From Pleurodeles waltl (taxonomy: Eukaryota > Chordata > Amphibia > Caudata > Salamandridae), in the NCBI RefSeq assembly GCF_031143425.1, contig NC_090447.1:26874238-26938237 (forward strand): 64,000 nucleotides of DNA, in the 5' to 3' direction. The position numbers and the translations under genes are program-made. Below are positions 52,417 to 63,606 of this stretch, piece after piece. The notes beneath the pieces are model-generated. The model ran no database searches and was not told where the DNA came from. It worked only from the letters and a program-made list of their open reading frames with translations. The stretch's first letter is position 1. The number at the start of each line of letters is the position of its first letter.

Positions 52417-55379
52417 TGTAGGAAAGTACCATCTTGCCTGGCATGTTACCCCCATTTTTACTTGTGTGTATGTTTGTTTTTGCCTGTGTCACTGGGATCC
52501 TGCTAGCCAGGACCCCAGTGCTCATAAAGTATGCCCTGTATGTGTTCCCTGTGTGGTGCCTAACTGTATCACTGAAGCTCTGCTAACCAGAACCTCAGTG
52601 TTTATGCTCTCTCTGCTTTTAAAATTGTCACTGCATGCTAGTGACTAATTTTACCAATTATCATTGGCATACTGGTACACCCATATAATTCCCTAGTATA
52701 TGGTACTGAGGTACCCAGGGAATTGGGGTTCCAGGAGATCCCTATGGGCTGCAGCATTTCTTTTGCCACCCATAAGGAGCTCAGACAAGTTTTACACAGG
52801 CCTGCTACTGGAGCCTGCGTGAAATAACGTCCACGTTATTTCACAGCCATTTTCACTGCACTTAAGTAACTTATAAGTCACCTATATGTCTAACCCTCTC
52901 CTGGTGAAGGTTAGGTGCAAAGTTACTTAGTGTGTGGGCACCCTGGCACTAGCCAAGGTGCCCCCAAATCGTTCAGGGCAAATTTCCCGGACTTTGTGAG
53001 TGCGGGGACACCATTACACACGTGCACTACATATAGGTCAATACCTATATGTAGCATCACCATGGTAACTCCGAACATGGCCATGTAACATGTCTAGGAT
53101 CATGGAATTGTCACCCCAATACCTTTCTGGTTTTGGGGGGACAATTCCATGCATCCTCGGGTCTCTAGCACAGAACCCGGGTACTGCCAAACTTGCTTTG
53201 CGGGGTCTCCACAGCAGCTGCTGCTGCTGCCAATCCCTCAGACAGGTTTCTGCCCCCCTTGGGCCTGGGCAGCCTGGTCCTAGGAAGGCAGAGCAAAGAA
53301 TTTCCTCTGAGAGAGGGCGTTACACCCTCTCCCTTTGGAAGTAGGTGTGAAGGGCTGGGGAGGAGTAGCCTCCCCCAGCCTCTGGAAATGCTTTGAAGGG
53401 CACAGATGGTGCCCTCCTTGCATAAGCCAGTCTACACCAGTTCAGGGATCCCCCCAGCCCTGCTCTGGCGCGAAACTGGACAAAGGAAAGGGGAGTGACC
53501 ACTCCCCTGACCTGCACCTCCCTAGGGGAGGTGCCCAGACCTCCTCCAGTGTGTCCCAGACCTCTGCCATCTTGAATGCAGAGGTGGGAGGGCACAATGG
53601 ACATCTCTGAGTGGCCAGTGCCAGCAGGTGATGTCAGAGACCCCTCCTGATAGGTGCTTACCTCTCTCTGTAGCCAATCTTCCTCTGAGGGCTATTTAGG
53701 GTCTATCCTGTGGGTTTGTCTTCAGATTCCGAATGCAAGAGCTCACCAGAGTTCCTCTGCACTTTTCTCTTTGACTTCTGCCAAGGATCAACCGCTGACT
53801 GCTCCAGGACGCCTGCATAACTGCAACAAAGTATCAATAAGACTACAGGCGACATTGTAGCACCTCATCCTGCTGGCTTTCTTGGCTGCTTCCTGGTGGT
53901 GCATGCTCTGAGGGCTGTCTGCCTTCACCCTGCACTGGAAATCCCAAAGAAATCTCCTGTGGGTTGATGGAGTCTTCCCCCTGCTACTACAGGCACCAAA
54001 CTTCTGCATCACCGGTCCTCTGGGTACCCTCTCATCTCGATGAGCGTGGTCCCTGGAACACAGGGGCTGGATCCAAGTGACCCCCACAGTCCAGTGGTCC
54101 TTCTGTCCAAGTTTGGTGGAGGTAAGTCCTTGCCTCCCCACGTCAGACAGTAATCCTGTGTACTGTGTGAACGGCAGCTGCTACGGCTTCTGTGCACTCT
54201 TGCAAGGATTCCTTTGTGCACAGCCTAGCCCAGGTGCCCAGCACTCTGTCCTGCATTGCCCAACTCACTGAGTTGACCTCCGGCTTCGTAGGACCTTCTT
54301 TTGTGTTGCTGAGTCGACCAGCATGTTTAGTTTTCTTGAATGCCTGTTCAAGTGCTTCTACTGGTGCTGCCTGCTTCTGCGTGGGCTCCCCGTGTTGCTG
54401 GGTGCCCCCTCTGTCTCCTCTTCCAAGTGGCGACCTCCTGGTCCATCCTGGGCCCAGACAGCATCATTTATCCTCAGCCATGACTCTTGCAGCTAGCAAG
54501 GCTTGTTTGCTGTCCTTCTGCATAGAAACATCTCTGCATCCTCCAGCACTTCGTGGGACATATTCTGACCAAAGGAGAAGTTCCTGGCACCTTCCGTTGT
54601 TGCAGAATCTTTGGCTTCTTCCACCCGGAGGCAGCCCTTTTGCACCTTCATCTGGGGTTTAGTGGGCTCCTGCCCTCCCGGACACTTTTGTGAGTTTTGG
54701 ACTTGGTCCCCTTCCTTTACAGGTCCTCAGGTCCAGGAATCCGTCTTCAGTGCGTTGCAGTCAGTTGTTGTCTTTGCAGAATCCCCTATTTTGACTTTAC
54801 TGTCTTTCTGGGGTAGTAGGGTAACTTTACTCCTACTTTTCAGGGTCTTGGGGTGGGGTATCTTGGACACCCTTAGTGTTTTCTTACACTCCCAGTGACC
54901 CTCTACACACTACACTAGGCCTGGGGTCCATTCATGGTTCGCATTCCACTTTTGGAGTATATGGTTTGTGTTGCCCCTAGGCCTATTGTCTCCTATTGCA
55001 TTCTATTGTGTTCTACAGTGTTTGCTCTATTTTCTAACTATTTACTTACCTGATTTTGGTCTGTGTGTATATTTTGTGTATTTTACTTACCTCCTAAGGG
55101 AGTATATTCTCTGAGATACTTTTGGCATGTTGTCACGAAAATAAAGTACCTTTATTTTTAGTAACTCTGAGTATTGTGTTTCTTATGATGTGATGCTAAG
55201 TGATATAAGTGATATAATAGTTGCATGTCTCCTAGTTCAGCCTAAGCTGCTCTGCTATAGCTACCTTGAACAGCCTAAGCTGCTAGAACATCTCTAATCT
55301 ACTAATAAGGGATAACTGGACCTGGCACAGGGTGTAAGTACCCCTTGGTACCCACTATAAGCCAGGCCAGCCTCATACA
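52417..55379 (+). repeat. Solo LTR in plus orientation (2963 bp)
   Basis: TGTAGGAAAGTACCATCTTG...CCTCATACA, flanked by TCCTG (52412-52416) and TCATG (55380-55384), a target duplication with one mismatch. It has two CACTG...CAGTG units at about 52488-52590, hairpins 52820-52845 and 53025-53053, a TATTTAGGG box near 53694, GGAGGTAAGTCC near 54117 and the poly(A) palindrome near 55138. With 46410-49353 it forms an inverted repeat of about 3 kb arms separated by about 3 kb. Confidence 0.9.
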
Positions 55380-55384
55380 TCATG

Positions 55385-55489
55385 TTCACCTTATCACAAA
55401 TGCATTATATCCTATGGCACATGGCACTTGTGAAATGGATGATGGAATATTGGCAAAGTTTGTGAAAGAGTCACCCTTTCTCTAAACTC
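55385..55489. other. Short flank, nothing recognised
   Basis: About 100 bp between the solo LTR and the MITE with no recognisable feature. Confidence 0.5.
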
Positions 55490-55492
55490 TAA

Positions 55493-56384
55493 GGGGATCA
55501 TTTATACTATGTTTGCGTCAAATTTGTGTCATTTTTTTACACAAATTCACTGCAAACTTAACTCGATATTTATATTTTGACGCTAGACAGGTCTAGCGTC
55601 AAAATATTGGAGTTAGCAGCATTTTTTGGATGCGTGCACCTACCTTGTGTCAATGAGATGCAAGGTAGGCGTTCCCATCTAAAAAATGGTGCTAACCCCA
55701 TGGTCCCAGATTTATCCCTCCATGCTAAAATGACGCACGGGTGGGAGGAAGGGCTAAATAATGGTACAAAGCTTGCTTTGCACCATTATTTAATGCCTGT
55801 GTCAGGCCAGGCGTTAGGGGACCTGTGGACCCATTTCCATGGTTAAACACCATGGAATGGGCTTACAGGTGCCCATCCCAGGCCCAAGGAAGACCCCATC
55901 CCAGGTAAGTAGGGTAAGTGTAGGTAAGTATTTTATTTTTTTAATTGAAGTGCCATTGGGGGCCCTGATAAGTGCCCCTCCCCCGCATGGCACTGGGTGC
56001 AATGGCCATGCACAGGGGACCCTGGTCCCCTGTATTGGCAATTGGGGTGGTGGGCATGACTCTTATCTTTTATAAGACAGGAGTCATGTGGTATTGATGG
56101 TTTTGCATCAGGAAATGACGCTAGGCTGGTTAACGGCATTTTATTTGCCTCTAACCAGTCTAGCGTCATTTTATTAGGCAAACTCCCTTCACCTGTACCG
56201 TCACCCCCACCCCCACCCGGCTAACATCATTTTTTCTGATGCTAGCCCAACCTGAGCGCCGGCTTGTGGCATTCCATAAATCTGATGCCCAGCTGGCGCT
56301 TTGGAATCATGCAAACCAGCGCTATACTTTTTGCCACAAAACTGCGTTAGTGCAGTTTTGTGGCAAAAAGTATAAATCTACCCC
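55493..56384. mobile_element. Harbinger-like MITE with TAA target duplication
   Basis: The ends GGGGATCATTTATACT (left) and GGGGTAGATTTATACT (right, inverted) are terminal inverted repeats. TAA flanks both sides (55490-55492 and 56385-56387), which fits the 3-bp TWA preference of PIF/Harbinger transposons. The 892 bp between have no transposase ORF. Internal palindromes are prominent, including TTTTGACGCTAGAC/GTCTAGCGTCAAAA near 55577-55606 and a 23-bp inverted repeat at 56323-56374. Confidence 0.7.
56323..56374. repeat. 23-bp perfect inverted repeat
   Basis: Arms 56323-56345 and 56352-56374 are perfectly complementary around GTTAGT. It lies at the right end of the MITE and could extrude as a hairpin. 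Confidence 0.9.
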
Positions 56385-56467
56385 TAAGTGCCATTTATAT
56401 GGCATTGTGGAGCAGGGCAGAGCGGCAACTCACCTTGCTGTACCGCCCCGTGTTACAGGGAAAGGGC

Positions 56468-56504
56468 AGGAATACACCGTATTTATGCAATATGGTGTAT
56501 TCCT
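56468..56504. repeat. 15-bp inverted repeat
   Basis: AGGAATACACCGTAT and ATATGGTGTATTCCT pair with one G-T, around a 7-base loop. It lies outside the MITE in similar palindrome-rich, GCGC-containing DNA (56388-56660), possibly another foldback element. Confidence 0.8.
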
Positions 56505-56659
56505 GTCCTTCCCCCCTGAGCTGCCGCCTTTTAGTAGCCTAGCGCCAATGCAGGCTCCCTTGCACCTTGCTGCAAGGGTGTCTGTGTCACATACAGTGTT
56601 GTTTTTGTGCTAGAAAGCAGCACTTTCCTACATGAAAACAATCTAAAGAGCCCCGTTAA

Positions 56660-58090
56660 TCTTTCTGTGTATGCTGCAGGATGCACAACACATAGAAAGT
56701 CGAAGTCGGGCTCTGTCGTTCCGGTTCGGCGTACGGTGAATTTTTCACCGTGATGCAGGCTGTGCGTCGTGTCTTGCAGGCTGTGCGCTGATTTTCTCTG
56801 CACAAGGGGTACTTTGCAGGAATTAAGTCTTTTAGGTCCTGACACTTCAGGGAACAGGAGACAAGCTCTATCCAAGCCCTAGGAGAGCACTTCTCAGCGC
56901 AGCCAGAGAGCAGTAAGGCAGCAGAGCAACAGCAAGGCAGCAGTCCTTCTCAGAAAAGCAGTCCAGGTGAGTCCTTTGGGCAGCCAGGCAGTTCTTCTTG
57001 GCAGGTTGCAGGTTCTGGTTCAGGGTTTCTTCTCCAGTGGTATCTTGTCCAGAAGTGTCTGAGTTGGTAGGGTCAGGGACCCTGCTTAAATACCCAAATG
57101 TGCCTTTGAAGTGGGAAAGACTTCAAAGAGTGGCTTAGAAGTGCACAAGGTCCTCTTTCAGTTCCATCCTGTCTGCCAGGGTCCCAGTAGGGGGTGTGGC
57201 AGTACTTTGTGTGAGGGCAGGCTGCTGTCCTTGTACATGTACGTGTCAGACCCTCCACCCTCCCAGCCCAGGAAGACTCATTCAATATACAGATTTGTGC
57301 AAGTGAGGCTGAGCATCCTGTGTTTGGGGTTTGTGTGAGTGGAATGCACAAGGGAGCTGTCAACTAACCCAGCCAGATGTGGATTGTAAGGCAGAGAAGG
57401 ATTTAAGTGCAGAGAAATCCTCACTTTCTAAGAGTGGCATTTCTTAAACAGTAATATTAAATCCAACTTCACCAGTCAGCAGGATTTTGTATTACCATTC
57501 TGGCCATACTAAATATGACCTTGTTACTCCTTTCAGATCAGGAGCTACCACTCAAACAGTCTATGAGGGTAGCCCTAATGTTAGCCTGTGAAAGGAGCAG
57601 GCTTCACAGCAGTGTAAAACGAATTTAGGAGGTGTACACTACCAGGACATGTACACTACACAGGTACATGTCCTGCCTTTTGTCTACACAGCACCCTGCC
57701 CTATGGGTTACCAAGGGCCTACCTTAGGGGTGACTTATATATAGAAAAAGGGGAGTTTAAGGTTTGGCAAGTACTTTTAAATGCCAAGTCGAAGTGGCAG
57801 TGAAACTGCGCATACAGGCCTTGCAATGGCAGGCCCGAGGCATGGTTGGAGGGCTACTTAGGTGGGTGGCACAATCAGTGCTGCAGGCCCACAAGTAGCA
57901 TTTAATCTATAGGCCAATTGGGTATAAACCAATGTCACCATGCTTTAAGGGAGAGAGCATATGCACTTTAGCACTGGTTAGCAGTGGTAAAGTGCACAGA
58001 GTCCTAAAACCAGCAAAAACAGTGTCCAAAAAGTGGAAGGAGGCAGGCAAAATGTTAGGGGTGACCACCCTAAGGCTGTCTGGTCTAACA
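56660..58090 (-). repeat. LTR-like dispersed repeat, boundaries uncertain
   Basis: The right edge is probably 58090: read inverted, the sequence opens TGTTAGACCAGACAGCC, as an LTR would. The interior has a TTAAATACCC box near 57085, and CAG-rich segments with AGCAGTCCAGGTGAGTCC near 56955. The left edge is not seen. ORFs inside are short and unlike known proteins. Confidence 0.35.
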
Positions 58091-58557
58091 CCAGGACATA
58101 CATTTGGCCCTAAATCTAGCCCTGTGACTTAAGTCAGCATTCACAGTACTCTCTTCATGCCATAGGCCCAATATGCAGTATTTGTGAGTGAGGCGACAAG
58201 ATCATAACAGTCTCTTTAAGCAGTGTGAGCTGCAGAGACCGGCAGGAAGTGAAAAAGTGTTAGAATATGGAAGTGTCCAAAAATAGTTACCTCCCCAACC
58301 CTCTTTTTTTTTCAGTTTTAAAAACAGACTTAATACAAGTGGATATGGCGTCTCCAGGGTTCAAAGAAAGGCTGACTTTAAAGCTGCCTGAACTCCTGTC
58401 TCTCCCACGTTTTCTGTAATTATCTCATGAAGTGGGCAGAGAATGCTCTGGCATTCTCCATTTCCAGTTTATTTTTATTCATTTAAGATGTCAGATTAAG
58501 CCACTATGGACATTACACTGTCACACTTGCAAACCAGTTTCCTGACCGAATACATTG
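58091..58557. other. No gene recognised
   Basis: A/T-rich DNA with a short T-run near 58305-58315 and no supported feature. Confidence 0.5.
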
Positions 58558-58670
58558 TAGGCCCGATTCACAAAAGTAAACTTGCACTTTTCATCTAAGT
58601 TTAGACCAAAAGTGTAAATTTACTATTGTTTGGTATTCACAAAGGTAAGTCCCGAGGAGTATCTGACCCA
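58558..58670. repeat. Possible left terminus of a Harbinger-type transposon
   Basis: GGCCCGATTCACAAAAGTAAACTT opens this stretch, and GTAAACTTGCACTTTT is mirrored by AAAAGTGTAAATTTAC about 25 bp later, giving subterminal inverted repeats. ATTCACAAAGGTAA recurs near 58635. The matching right end would lie beyond 64000, so the assignment is tentative. Confidence 0.4.
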
Positions 58671-61600
58671 GGGGCCGAATTATTGTAACCACATGCACCT
58701 GTACATTATTAATCCCACTGGCAACCCAGAAGTCAGATAAAAGCAGCACACAAGCAAAGCACTGGTTTCACCACAACCATACTGTGCCTTTGCTATATAC
58801 CCTGTTGCCATGCTGCCCACCAGGAGGAAAAGGAATTACACAGAGGAGGATACCACCATGATACTGAAATGTGTTGTGAGGAACTACAAGAGGCTGCATG
58901 GTCTCCCACCCTGCAGCGGCAGTTCCTCCGAGAAGTAAGCCTTATGGCAGCCCTTGGCCACGGCGCTCACTGCATTGGGGGAGGACATCCGTACTCTTAT
59001 TGAGATCAAGAAGAAGTGGCAGGATGAGAAGAGGAGGGTGAAGGAAATGTACACCAGGATAGAGGTGGCCGGAGCTCTCCCAGGTGTACAAACTGGAGGC
59101 CACTTCTGACTTATCCCACTTGAGAAGGAGGTCCTTTCCACCATAGACCCCCACCTGCTCCATGGGCTGCCTATGACTGATGCCCGCAATGTGATACCAG
59201 GTAAAATGCAATGATTCTAACAATGACACGGAATGAGTAATGTTTTTGATACTCAAAAAATGTGACCATGAATGTTGCCCCAAGTAAGTGCAATCTGTAT
59301 GGTGTCTCTCACCCTCATGTGTCTCAGATAGTCCCTTACACTACACGTATCAGAATTCTTTGTAATGGCAATTGCAAACTGCAAATCCTCAGTCCCAAAC
59401 AGTGGCCCATCACTGCTGCCTCATCCACTGAACACTGGTGCATGGTAATAGATAATGTCCCTCATTCATTTACCACTGCTGTTGGCATGTAGATACAAAT
59501 GTATAATAATGTGACAGGTTTAACATAAGCAAATATCTTGGTTGTGCCTGATGACCTTTCCCTTTTGTTGCAACATACAGCCAGAGGACAGTCACACACA
59601 GGAGCATAGGTCACTGCACCTCAGGGAGGCAATGTCATGGAGCACTAAAACCCATACCATCAGCACAAACTGGTGCATAAATATGGCAAGGGGAGGACAT
59701 CATCTCCTACATTGTTACCATTTAGGTCATAGTTACAGTACACGGGATTCATGAACTGTGGTAAACCTGTGAAATGAATTAGGTAATGTTGTGTATCATA
59801 TGTGCCAACTAGTATGACAACTTAACACACACATATCATTGTAGGCCCTGTGACGTTGTCCAGAAAAGAACAGCCTGCAGTGACCTCTGTAACATGTATG
59901 GGTGTGACATCTGGTCAGGCACTACACACTGGGCGGATGTCAGACACAGGTAAGGAAATATAAAAATGACTTTAACACATGCTAATGCTCCTAAACTGTG
60001 GTGTAAATGTCAGCAGTGTGTGAAGTGTGTCTAATGTCACTGTTGTCACTCATCCCCATATGCTCCTATATGGATCACAACAGTATACCACAACCTGACA
60101 TGTTGGTTAATGATATGTCTACCAACAATGCATATACACAGTACTTACCTAAGGGTACATATCGGCCGTTGTGTAGGTGGATATTGATTGGGTAGTGAAG
60201 CAAGTCAATATGTAACAAAACTGTATGCCTCTCCTCAAAATGTGTAAGGTGTTTGTGCTCTCACAGGTATACATGGTTTTATCACACTGAGGAAGTGTCA
60301 CACGTTTCCCCCTTGTTCATAGAATGTGACTCAAGTGCAGAGTAGGGCAACACAATGGCCTGTTCAGTCATGACACATTCCAAGAGGCCTTGCCTCGAAG
60401 ACATGACTTAATGGTGTGGGCAGCTGGAGTTGCATGAAGAGTGATCCTCTGGTGCCTTGTGGGGCTCATAAATTTGTCCCCAAGTACATCATGTAGAGGT
60501 GGGGGCACAACTTGTTTCTGAGTTCATGACATGGATACTTGCTTACTAAATCCCAGGACACAGCAGCTAATGTAATGATGTTGAGGAGGGGTGTCCTGAT
60601 ACCAGAAGGCTTGCATTCTGGGAGTGTTGTAGTGGCTGGTAAATTGGGTGTAGAGGAGGGGAAGTCCAGACATCTAGTGGTTGAACTGCACAATGTGAAA
60701 TCAGTAAATGTGGGGTTCAGCTCAGCTTTTCCACTTGACCAATTTGTGGGAGCGTAGATCTGTGTTTATTTCACGTTGACACTATGATCACAAATGGGTG
60801 AACTCCTGAATACAGGACTACAAGTTGTGTGCTGTACATGACCGAATACAGTGTCAAGTAAAATAGACCATGATGTTGTACACATACATTGAAAACACAG
60901 GCCAAAGGAAAACTGCACAGTAGAAATGGCTGACCTCCCAGTTCAAACTTAGCAATGTTGGGGTGGGTGTATCAAAATAAATGTAAGCTATACCTTGTTA
61001 TATAATTGTGAATGTCATATATGTACTTGTCAATGTACTGACTAAATCTGATGTGCAAAGATCAGACAATCCTGCATGTTCTGGAAGACTTCTGTACAAA
61101 TCGGCAGATACCACATCATACATAGGATGCATGATGGCACTGAAAATGTAGGTGTATCCAAAGGTAGCCAGTGCAGGATAACCAAGTTATTACTGTCCCT
61201 TAGCTCTCAGTAACCTCCAAATACATGTTTGCCTGCAATTGTGATGCCTGGGTGATCTGAGGGCTACTTGTAATTCATAGATCACTGGAGCATACCTCTG
61301 ACATGTACATGTAGAGTCATCACCAGCATCCTTTGCACTCAGTAATAGATATGTATGCTACAGTACAGCTGCTGCCAGGGCTACTTCAGTGATTCAGATG
61401 ACACCATCCAGGAGTTTGGAAGACATCCTGGCTACAGCAGTCAAACCCACTGCCATCTGTCCGTCAGGTAAGTGAGCTGTACAGTGTTATCTATTGATAC
61501 CCTACCCATCAACGGGAACCAAAATCTTGTGGAAGAGGATGAGCAGATATTGCCATTTTAGCACTCTCCCGTAGTTAGTGTGTAAAAGATACCCAACAAG

Positions 61601-62503
61601 TTGCACGTCTGCAGTATCACATATTATACATGCTGAACAGTAATCATGTTGTCACTTATTTCGAAAGCAGCTGGATCACAGTCCAATTCTTCTGCAACAC
61701 ATTGAAGGAGCCCAGTCCAGCAGCTGACATCTAAGGGATCTCAACACCACGCAGACCTCTAGTGAGAACTGGTGAGTTTGCTTTGACATCGTACATCTGC
61801 ATTATACACCTCAATGTCACAGTGTGAGCTATCACATCTAAGGGTACACAAACCAGGTCACATGTGGCACATCCGTTGATGTGAAGATTTTTGGACTCAA
61901 TCCCTGTGTTGCACCACCTCATGCTGTAAGCTAGTTACCTAGCCTGTTGCAACCTCTGTCTCATAGGTGGTGAAAACAATGACATGAGTTGGGAAGAAGA
62001 ACCATCAACCAGTGACGGGCGCCAGGCAATCCGAAGGTGGAACCCACTCCTCTTCCAAGCTGCCTTGTCAGCAGGCAGCACAGCACAGGAGGAGGAGGAG
62101 GAAGTAGGGCTGACTGCAAGTGATGTGGCTGCCAATTCCCTGATCACACATGTTGGCCCATGCAGATTACCTACTAAATTCACATCTGCTGTGGTTGATA
62201 TTGTGCCTCTTCCCACACCCCATAGGATTGTCCATTCCCCACCTACCCAAACCTCACCTATTCACAGCCCTCATATCCAGGTCAGACGTGTTCCCCTATA
62301 CACTCCTACCCTGACAGTGTCACCTAGGCCTTCACTCCAACATCTGAGGGACATGCCAGCCCTGGTGAGGATCAGTTAGATCCTAGGCACATTTCTCCTC
62401 CTCACAACCTCCCACTTGCCACCACCACATGCTGGTGGATGTGCTGGTAGCTTCCAAGGCTGTCCAGGGTGGATAGGAAGATTTCTTCCATCAGCAGGCA
62501 GGT

Positions 62504-62950
62504 ATGAGACAGGATATTTGTGCCATTGGGGTTACACTGGCTGACATGTCTGCCTCACTACAGTACATGCGTCAACTCCCACAGTTGGTGCACAGAATGA
62601 CCCAGGTGTTGGAGAGGATGGATAGATCCTGGGACAGCATGGGGAAGAGGATGTATGACATCATGGTCATACAGAGGGAAGAGAGTGAAAGGAACCATGC
62701 ATTGGCTATGAAGATGATGGAGGGCATAATTAAAATTATACCAAATCCTTCACAGTCAATGCATGGAGGGGAGTCAAGACATCTACCTTCATCATCTTAC
62801 CCCCAACCCCTTGTCAGAGAGCTAGCACCGGGCCCACAACAATTCACAACAGGAACAAACCCCTTGCACAGGCCCTACACTGCACAGTCATGTCCTCTCC
62901 CTGTACAGGGTCTGACCAACCCTGTCCAGGCAGCACCACACCCTGTCTAG
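62504..62950 (+). pseudogene. Last-exon fragment: coiled-coil region of the Myb/SANT-like gene
   Basis: Open for 148 codons. Residues 1-75 have heptad-like hydrophobic spacing and many Met, Arg and Glu, as in the C-terminal oligomerisation region of Myb/SANT-like transposon proteins. It ends at a TAG inside the first repeat of the minisatellite, where neighbouring units have CAG. The basic tail at 63464-63547 is in the same frame, so the stop may be recent. Confidence 0.5.
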
Positions 62951-63440
62951 GTACAACACCCCCCGTACAGGGGTCCCCACCTCCTGTGCATGTAGACCCA
63001 CCCTCTGTGCACATAAACCCAGCCCCTGTGCAGGAAGACCCTCCCCCTCTGCACGTAGACCCACTCCCTGTGCAGGTAGACCCTCGCCCTGTGCTGGTAC
63101 ACCCTCTGTGCAGGTACACTCCCCGTACATGTATACCCTCCCTCCCTGTAGGTACACCCTCCCCCTGTGCACATAGACCCACCCTGTGGAGGTACACCTT
63201 CTCCCTGTACATGTAGACCCTCCCCCTGTGCATGTAGACCCTCCGCCGGTGCAGGGGCATCCTCCCCCTTTGCATGTAGACTCTCCCCCTGTGCATGTAG
63301 ACCCTCCCTCTGTGCAGGTAGACCCTCCTGCTGTGCAGGTAGACCCTTCCCTTGGGCAGGTACACCATCCCCAATGCAGGTACACCCTCCCTAAGTGCAG
63401 GTACACCTTCCCCCTGTGCAGGTACATCCTCCCCATGTGA
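62936..63440 (+). repeat. 21-bp coding minisatellite
   Basis: About 20 imperfect units of the type CCCCCTGTGCAGGTAGACCCT, with CAT for CAG or TAC for GAC in many. The unit is seven codons (PPPVHVD or PPPVQVD). Variant units and indels shift the frame several times. It lies between the coiled-coil part and the basic tail of the decayed gene, so it probably began as an in-frame repeat in the protein. Confidence 0.85.
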
Positions 63441-63595
63441 ACTTAGACCCACCCCCTGTACAGGAATTACACCCACCTGCAACTAAGAAACCAAGGAAAA
63501 GCGCTACGCCACAACGATCCTCACCACCTCACCGGAGAAGACGCAAGTGAGATCCCCTTTGAGCAATGTGATATATGTGTGCACAGCACCATGTG

Positions 63596-63606
63596 AATAA
63601 AATAAA
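63596..63606 (+). terminator. Overlapping poly(A) signals
   Basis: AATAAAATAAA gives two overlapping AATAAA hexamers about 46 bp after the stop codon at 63548-63550. This supports a real 3' gene end here. Confidence 0.65.

Larger units (their letters stand above)
58810..63550 (+). pseudogene. Decayed multi-exon Myb/SANT-like gene
   Basis: Exon 1 starts with an ATG at 58810 and encodes RKRNYTEEDTTMILKCVV, a Myb/SANT-like opening. It then needs at least two frame changes before DIRTLIEIKKKWQDEKRRV, and ends at a CAG/GTAAAA donor (59200). Further candidate exons have AG acceptors and GT donors: 59845-59949, a segment ending 61467, and about 61968-62379. A last exon at 62504 onward encodes a coiled-coil candidate (about MTQVLERMDRSWDSMGKRM) and a PPPVHVD-type repeat. 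In the same frame it encodes a basic end (TKKPRKSATPQR...HRRRRK) with a stop at 63548-63550. AATAAA lies about 46 bp later. Harbinger transposons carry such a Myb-like second protein, so transposon origin is likely. A domesticated but broken gene is the alternative. Confidence 0.6.

Noticed and set aside
46380..55379. One full-length element with LTRs at 46380-52098 and 52417-55379
   Set aside because: The two LTRs belong to different subfamilies, only about 320 bp lie between them, no primer site or polypurine tract is seen, and the second has its own near-matching target duplication.
62844..63482. Minus-strand ORFs of 182-212 codons over the minisatellite
   Set aside because: They are translations of the 21-bp repeat on the other strand, open because the unit length is a multiple of three and lacks stops in those frames.
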